Positions 5,637 to 9,759 of a stretch of DNA of 9,759 nucleotides are shown one piece after another. The DNA is from Anaerolineaceae bacterium. Its GTDB lineage: Bacteria; Planctomycetota; Phycisphaerae; FEN-1346; JAACEH01. The stretch spans positions 1-9,759 of the forward strand of contig JAACEH010000029.1 of the NCBI GenBank assembly GCA_011682595.1. The letters run 5' to 3'. Both the position numbers and the translations under genes were made by a program. Under the pieces are notes generated by a model, which worked only from the letters and a program-made list of their open reading frames with translations, was not told the origin of the DNA and did not search any database. Within the stretch, counting starts at the first letter, position 1. The number at the start of each line of letters is the position of its first letter.

Positions 5637-7649
5637 ATGTTGTGCGACAGGATTCAGGACAATCTCTCGGCCTACATCGACGGCGAAGCCGGGCCGGAGC
5701 TGGCGGCCGAAATCGATCAGCACCTCCGCCAGTGCGAGCACTGCCAACGGCTGCTGGACGAGCTGCGCTCGGTGTCGGCGGTGCTGAACTCGATGCCGCA
5801 GCATGCCGCCCCCTCGACGCTGGCCGAAGACCTGCAGATTCGCCTGGAGCGGCAGATGCTTATCGAGAGCGAAGGCGAGTCGTCCGAAATGGCGCCTGCG
5901 ACCGATCGCCGCCTGGCCCGGCGCCGGCCGTCGGCCTGGCCGCGCGCGGCCGCCTTGGCCGCCTGCCTGCTGCTGGCCATCGGCATCACGCTCTTGTGGT
6001 ATCTTCCGGATCGCAAAGAGACGGAATCGGCCGACACGCTCGGAGAACTCGAAAGCTCACGGGTCGCCGCTGTTGACGAGACGATCGGGACGGACAAATC
6101 CGCCGCCGGTGAGCAACTCAGACGCAGCAAGAAGATCGGAGCGTTCAGTCATGAGGCGGAAGAGGCCAAATCGCTTTCCTCCACTGGTGACAACAATCGA
6201 AAAACATTGGCCAGGAGAGACGGCGGAAATGCCCTCAAGTTCGAGAGTGGGGCGGCAACGGAAACAAGTGGCGGCAAAACGCTGTCCGGAAAAGAGATCC
6301 GCCTGGCGGACAGGGAAGATAATGCTCCGGCTCTTGGCATCACTGCCGTGGCGCCACCCAAGCCGCGCGGGCCGGAGAAAGGGCCCACTCCAAAGCTCCG
6401 CAAAGGGAGTAGTCCGGCCAAAGCCGTGGTCGCGGGGGATAACAACCTGTTCCTGGTGACGACCGACGGAGCGGCCGCCGAGAAAGAGCTCGACATCGTC
6501 CTGGAACAGGCGGGCATCGTCGAGGCGAAACGGTGGCGAGAAACGATTAAGCCGGACAACGTCGAGTGGCGGTACAACTACAGCTCACCGACGACGCAGG
6601 CCCCGGCCGCCGTCGAGCAACTGGAAGTGATCACCGTCGAGGCCAACGTAAACGCCGAGCAGTTTGCGGCTCTGAACCTCGCGGTGGCGAATAACGACAT
6701 ACTGGAGGTGCAGGACACATCTGACGGCGTGTTTGCGGCCACGGCTTCAACTCAGCGGGTGATGCTCCAGGTGCCGCGCGAGGTGCGGCTTCGCGAACTG
6801 GCCGGCAACAGGATGATCCAGTCCAACCTCTCACAGGCCGCCGCCCGGCGGACCCGGGCCGACCGGTTTCAGGAAGATCTGTCTGTCAGTCCGCTGCAAC
6901 GGCAAAGCGAGTCCGCCGCGAAATCGGACGAGAAGCTTGCTCTGGGCAAACTGGAAGATGCCGGGCGCCTCGGGAAAGTTCGTCTGGCCCGGGGACAGGA
7001 AGCCGAGCAAGGGCGAGACGATGATGGCCGAAAGCTTGCCGCCCGGGAAGCCGAGGAACTGCGAGAAAGCAAAGACAGGGACCTCCACGAATACGCAGCC
7101 GGGAAGGTCGAAGGGGACATCGAGAATAAGAAAGAAACAGAAACAGCCGAGACGGGTTGGCAGCCGCCCGGGGGACAAACCGTGAAAAAGGAGCAGTCGG
7201 AAGAAGCTGCCGAACAAGTCGCTCCCCAGGAACCGCCCGGCCGGCCGGGGGCGGAGGTTGCCGCCGAATCGAAACCGGCGAAGCCGCCCGCGGGCGATGA
7301 GGGCAAATCGGCCAAGACCGCCGAAATCCTCGCCGAGAAGTCGCCGGCCAGGCAAGAAAAACTCGCGGCCGGCAGACAGGCTGAAGGTAAGCGCAGCTTG
7401 CGGCCGTCCGCCCCCGCGACCAAAGCCAGGCCCACACAACAACAGGTCGCTGGCGGCGTCCGTGGCCTACAGACACAGCGGGAGTCCGGCGAGACACTCA
7501 TACCGATCATGATTCAGGTTGTCGCTCGCCGCGCCCTGCCGCCCGAGGTCACCACGGATAAAAGCAAGGCCGAATCCGCCGGCCAGACCAGGACGGGCGA
7601 CCGGCAACGCAGCACCGAGCCCGAGCCCGAGGCCGTGCCGGGGCCGTGA
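5637..7649 (+). CDS. Zinc-finger anti-sigma factor with very large extracytoplasmic region
   Basis: A 670-residue protein. The ATG at 5637 is chosen because GAGGG sits 8 bases upstream; the in-frame TTG at 5607, right after the sigma stop, would only add a basic tail. Residues 1-55 form an anti-sigma zinc-binding domain with HLRQCEHC, that is H29, C33, C36 in the HxxxCxxC pattern, expected to hold the sigma factor at the membrane. A single membrane helix lies at about 104-123 after an Arg-rich stretch, so the N-terminus is inside. Residues 124-265 are polar and probably disordered. About 268-380 looks globular, with two similar strand-helix units: NLFLVTTDGAAAEKELDIVL and LEVITVEANVNAEQFAALNL. 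Residues 396-610 are low complexity, dominated by Glu, Lys, Ala, Arg and Gln. A short hydrophobic stretch follows (LIPIMIQVVARRALPPEV, about 621-638), then a Pro/Glu tail. Most anti-sigma factors of this type are about a third of this length. The signal sensed is unknown. Confidence 0.9.
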   Translation: MLCDRIQDNLSAYIDGEAGPELAAEIDQHLRQCEHCQRLLDELRSVSAVLNSMPQHAAPSTLAEDLQIRLERQMLIESEGESSEMAPATDRRLARRRPSAWPRAAALAACLLLAIGITLLWYLPDRKETESADTLGELESSRVAAVDETIGTDKSAAGEQLRRSKKIGAFSHEAEEAKSLSSTGDNNRKTLARRDGGNALKFESGAATETSGGKTLSGKEIRLADREDNAPALGITAVAPPKPRGPEKGPTPKLRKGSSPAKAVVAGDNNLFLVTTDGAAAEKELDIVLEQAGIVEAKRWRETIKPDNVEWRYNYSSPTTQAPAAVEQLEVITVEANVNAEQFAALNLAVANNDILEVQDTSDGVFAATASTQRVMLQVPREVRLRELAGNRMIQSNLSQAAARRTRADRFQEDLSVSPLQRQSESAAKSDEKLALGKLEDAGRLGKVRLARGQEAEQGRDDDGRKLAAREAEELRESKDRDLHEYAAGKVEGDIENKKETETAETGWQPPGGQTVKKEQSEEAAEQVAPQEPPGRPGAEVAAESKPAKPPAGDEGKSAKTAEILAEKSPARQEKLAAGRQAEGKRSLRPSAPATKARPTQQQVAGGVRGLQTQRESGETLIPIMIQVVARRALPPEVTTDKSKAESAGQTRTGDRQRSTEPEPEAVPGP

Positions 7650-7696
7650 GAATGGAATGGATCGGGAGATAATTTTGGAGCGGCCAGAATTACCTC

Positions 7697-7739
7697 GGGC
7701 CGTCCGCACCAGCGGGCGGCCCGCTTTCGCAGGCGGGCC
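7697..7739 (+). terminator. GC-rich alternative hairpins after the anti-sigma gene
   Basis: Hairpin A: GGGCCGTCCGC (7697-7707) pairs with GCGGGCGGCCC (7712-7722), 11 bp with one T-G wobble and a 4-base loop. Hairpin B: GGCCCGC (7718-7724) pairs with GCGGGCC (7733-7739), 7 bp. They share 7718-7722, so only one can form at a time. There is no immediate T-run; seven T occur at 7763-7769, about 23 bases later. Probably it ends the sigma/anti-sigma transcript; a switch between the two forms is possible but unsupported. Confidence 0.55.
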
Positions 7740-7763
7740 TATCCTGTTCGGTTGCGTTTAGAT

Positions 7764-7790
7764 TTTTTTCGGCGGCCGGGGGTTTATAAT
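7764..7790 (+). promoter_or_regulatory. Promoter with consensus -10 for the hydrolase-like gene
   Basis: TATAAT at 7785-7790 is a perfect -10 box. A T-rich hexamer at about 7764-7769 (TTTTTT) is the only -35 candidate, at 15 bases, and is weak. Transcription would begin near 7797. That makes the ATG at 7798 essentially leaderless and favours the downstream ATG at 7852 as the true start, with a leader of about 55 bases. Confidence 0.5.
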
Positions 7791-7851
7791 CAGTAGGATG
7801 GAACGGCAAGCCCCTTTGGCGCCGGGGGCGGACGGACAGACAGGCAGGCCA

Positions 7852-9246
7852 ATGAGAAAACACGAGGTCATCATTGCCGCACTCATATTGGCGGCCCTGG
7901 CCGCGACGGCGCTGGCCCAGACTGTTGATTGGGACGACGAGCCAGAGGACCGCAACCTTTCGCCGGAAGAGCAGGGCCACGTCGAGGCCGCGCGGGCGGC
8001 CCTGAGCCACCTGCCCTTCGACGTCCGCCGCAGCAAGACTATCCCCGGGGACCTGCGCGGTTCGGCGGTCATGGTCCCGCTGGGCGCCCCCAAGAACGGC
8101 CTTCGGGCCTGCCTGTATGTGCCGAGCTACTACGACCCCGGACGGAGTTGGCCGCTGCTGGTCGACGGGCGAAGCAAACACCTGTCGCCACTGTCGTTGT
8201 GGGAGTTTCACCGCTACGCCGAGCAGCACGGTTTCCTGATGCTCTCGGTCGAGTACCTCTACTTCCGCGGCGACAATGCCGAAAAGGTCGAGGTCTGGAC
8301 CCGCCGGGGCGAAGGCGCCATCCAGCCCAAGGAGCGCCGCGGCAGCGACTTCCTGAGGGACATGATCGTCGACGAGAAGAACCTGATGGCCCTGATCAAG
8401 AAGGTCCGCTCCAGGTACAACATCGAGGGCGGGACCATCGGCCTGACGGGTTTCCTGCACTCGGCGATCATGGCCTACCGCCTGACGCTGATTCACCCGG
8501 ACACTTTCTGCACGGCCATCGCCCGCTCGGGGAACTTCGACAGCTACTTCATGCCGCGGGGCATTCTGAAGGCCCGCCAGAGGCCCATCTTCATCGTCTA
8601 CGGCGAGAAGGAGACCTCGACGCTCGAAGACAGCAAGAGGGCTGCAGCCTACTTCCGGCGGCGAGGGTTCAGGACCGTCGAGTCGGAACGGATACCCAAC
8701 TCCGGCGTCGACTCGCGGCCGGAGATTGCCGCCAACTTTTTCCGCGGCGTGATTGACGAGATCCTGGGTCCCGAACAGACCGAGTTCAACCGTGCCTACA
8801 GCCTGGCCGTACGCTGTCTGAACGAGACAGCCGAGGGCAACCTTTGGCGGTCCGGCGGCGGCAAACCGCCCAGTCCCGCAGCCGCCCTGGAGGCGCTCGG
8901 CGCGTTTGTCGATAAGTACCCCGAGTCGAAGTTCAAGGCCCGCTGCCGGTTCATGAGCGCGCGAATCAGCTTCGAGAAACTTACCGACCGCAAGAAGGCC
9001 GAGGCCCTGCTGCGGGAGTTCATGGACCAGCCGCTGCTCGGCCAACGCATCGCCCCCCAGGCCCTGCTGTACCTGGCCGAAAGGATTATCGACCCCGAGG
9101 CCGACCGCAAGGAGGCCCTGGCCGTGCTGAGCAAGATCGTCCACCGCCGCGACGCACCGGCCGCGACCTCCCGCCGGGCCAGGAAACTCTACGAGCAACT
9201 CCTTCGGCGAAACGGCTCGGCCGACAGCAGGGCCAGCGCCGAATAA
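7852..9246 (+). CDS. Secreted alpha/beta-hydrolase-like (PHB depolymerase/esterase type) protein, probably catalytically impaired, with helical-repeat C-terminus
   Basis: A 464-residue protein. The frame is open from an ATG at 7798, but the start at 7852 gives a proper signal peptide (MRKHE, hydrophobic 7-20, ALA-Q) and fits the TATAAT at 7785. Residues 83-300 read like a PHB-depolymerase/esterase-type hydrolase: LRACLYVPSYYDPGRSWPLL, YAEQHGFLMLSVEYLYFRGD, DEKNLMALIKKVRSRYN, IGLTGFLHSAIMAYRLTLIH, RPIFIVYGEKET and IPNSGVDSRPEIAANFF. The nucleophile elbow expected as GxSxG is G200-F-L-H-S, with Leu202 in the Ser place. The usual GH near the end is G285-V286. The acid position is Glu254. The triad therefore looks lost, unless Ser204 serves. 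Residues 312-455 are helical and resemble TPR-type repeats (ALEALGAFVDKYPESKFKAR, KKAEALLREFMDQP, EALAVLSKIV). It may be a binding or scaffold protein. Substrate and partner are unknown. Confidence 0.85.
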   Translation: MRKHEVIIAALILAALAATALAQTVDWDDEPEDRNLSPEEQGHVEAARAALSHLPFDVRRSKTIPGDLRGSAVMVPLGAPKNGLRACLYVPSYYDPGRSWPLLVDGRSKHLSPLSLWEFHRYAEQHGFLMLSVEYLYFRGDNAEKVEVWTRRGEGAIQPKERRGSDFLRDMIVDEKNLMALIKKVRSRYNIEGGTIGLTGFLHSAIMAYRLTLIHPDTFCTAIARSGNFDSYFMPRGILKARQRPIFIVYGEKETSTLEDSKRAAAYFRRRGFRTVESERIPNSGVDSRPEIAANFFRGVIDEILGPEQTEFNRAYSLAVRCLNETAEGNLWRSGGGKPPSPAAALEALGAFVDKYPESKFKARCRFMSARISFEKLTDRKKAEALLREFMDQPLLGQRIAPQALLYLAERIIDPEADRKEALAVLSKIVHRRDAPAATSRRARKLYEQLLRRNGSADSRASAE

Positions 9247-9259
9247 CCGCTGCCCGAAA

Positions 9260-9334
9260 TAGTCTGAGGGGCCGTTGCCTGACTGGACATAGCCGGCCCT
9301 TGGGCACAAACTTCCAATGTAGTCTGACCGGCCG
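9260..9334 (+). repeat. Pair of short direct repeats 60 bases apart
   Basis: TAGTCTGA-NN-GGCCG occurs at 9260-9274 and again at 9320-9334, identical in 13 of 15 bases (GG versus CC in the middle) and exactly 60 bases apart. They lie in the 211-base gap before the last gene. They could be binding sites for a regulator. Otherwise 9247-9457 holds only weak secondary structure and no recognisable gene. Confidence 0.4.
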
Positions 9335-9360
9335 GGACGACTTTGCGCGAAACCTGCCCC

Positions 9361-9400
9361 GCTCCGCGCGGTTTACTATCTTGCCCTCGACGCGCGGGGC
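9361..9400 (+). promoter_or_regulatory. Long stem-loop upstream of the last gene
   Basis: GCTCCGCGCG (9361-9370) pairs with CGCGCGGGGC (9391-9400), 10 bp with one T-G wobble and a 20-base loop. The loop holds TACTAT (9374-9379), a possible weak -10 box without a good -35. No T-run follows. It could be part of a leader RNA, an inverted-repeat operator around a promoter, or a rho-type terminator for the preceding gene. Confidence 0.35.
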
Positions 9401-9457
9401 CCCATGTCCCTCGGTGTGATCTTGCCGGCGCCGTGTATCAAGAGAATCGGAGTTCTG

Positions 9458-9759
9458 ATGCCCAAGGTATTCGCCGCAATCTGTTTTGTCTTGGCCGCAA
9501 CGGCCGCCCTTCCCACGGCCGCTGGGGCCCCGGCCGATGGCGGCGAAGGGCCGGCGGCCGGGGAGGCCAATGTCGCCCTGGTCCGCTGGGGCGCGGAGGC
9601 CTGGGGCGAAGGCCAGCCTTTCAATCCCGGTTACCCCGTCCAGCGCGTCATCGACGGCACACCGTATCCCGCCCTGTTCGGAAGCAAGCCCCGCGGCATC
9701 GTCGGCGGCTCGGTCACCATCGACCTGGCCCTGGACACCGACATCGCGGCGGTCGTTCT
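9458..9759 (+). CDS. Secreted protein with discoidin-like (F5/8 type C) N-terminus, 3'-truncated
   Basis: The frame runs open from the ATG at 9458 to the window end, giving 100 codons without a stop. GGAG at 9449-9452 stands 5 bases before the ATG. A signal peptide is evident: MPK, hydrophobic residues to about 18, Ala-rich AAGA-P near 23-25. After a short Gly/Ala/Pro linker, residues 38-100 (NVALVRWGAEAWG, NPGYPVQRVIDG, then GGSVTIDLALDTDIAAVV) have the pattern of an F5/8 type C domain: an N-terminal NVAL, a conserved VIDG, and an IDL strand before a beta turn. Such domains bind carbohydrates and often sit on secreted glycoside hydrolases or sialidases. What follows is outside the window, so the enzyme type cannot be stated. 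Confidence 0.75.
   Translation, partial: MPKVFAAICFVLAATAALPTAAGAPADGGEGPAAGEANVALVRWGAEAWGEGQPFNPGYPVQRVIDGTPYPALFGSKPRGIVGGSVTIDLALDTDIAAVV

Noticed and set aside
6831..7510. Three overlapping - strand frames of about 200 codons
   Set aside because: Complementary products of the charged low-complexity part of the anti-sigma gene, Ser/Arg/Pro- or Phe/Leu/Gly-rich, with no motifs.
7798..7851. Upstream ATG of the hydrolase-like gene
   Set aside because: It would add 18 polar residues before the signal peptide and would be at or next to the predicted transcript start.
7690..9309. 539-codon open frame on the - strand
   Set aside because: Antisense shadow of the hydrolase-like gene, which has a signal peptide and recognisable family motifs on the + strand.

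Overview
This is a high-GC bacterial stretch with dense coding and short intergenic gaps. The best guess for the source is a Planctomycetota-like Gram-negative, possibly Phycisphaerae. The reasons are the combination of a GAF-PP2C phosphatase, an ECF sigma factor paired with a very large membrane anti-sigma factor, a secreted DUF4139 protein, a secreted discoidin-like protein and weak Shine-Dalgarno use. This assignment rests on gene style and no marker gene proves it. No RNA genes, CRISPR arrays or insertion sequences were seen.

Left part (1-1666, + strand): the 3' portion of a GAF plus SpoIIE/RsbU-type phosphatase gene. It is followed after 5 bases by a three-helix membrane protein whose first half resembles DUF4190. 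The two are probably co-transcribed. They converge on murA (1744-3036, - strand), the first committed enzyme of peptidoglycan synthesis, with the active-site Cys and other key residues present.

Middle part (3037-7649, + strand): a 289-base divergent intergenic region leads to a secreted DUF4139 protein that ends at a textbook rho-independent terminator. Next come an ECF sigma factor and, 30 bases later, its probable cognate anti-sigma factor: zinc-binding HxxxCxxC, one membrane helix and about 545 residues outside the membrane. Candidate ECF-type promoters (GAAC, 16-17 bases, CGTC) lie before both the sigma gene and the DUF4139 gene. This suggests, by inference only, an autoregulated envelope-stress module that includes the DUF4139 protein.

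Right part (7650-9759, + strand): GC-rich overlapping hairpins, then a TATAAT promoter box, then a secreted alpha/beta-hydrolase-like protein with a helical-repeat C-terminus. Its catalytic Ser and His positions appear to be Leu and Val, so it may be a pseudoenzyme. After a 211-base gap containing a spaced repeat and a long stem, a secreted protein with a discoidin-like (F5/8 type C) start runs off the window end.

The most interesting items are the probable pseudoesterase, the oversized anti-sigma factor, and the matched ECF-type promoters. Nothing here amounts to a clearly new defence or mobile system.
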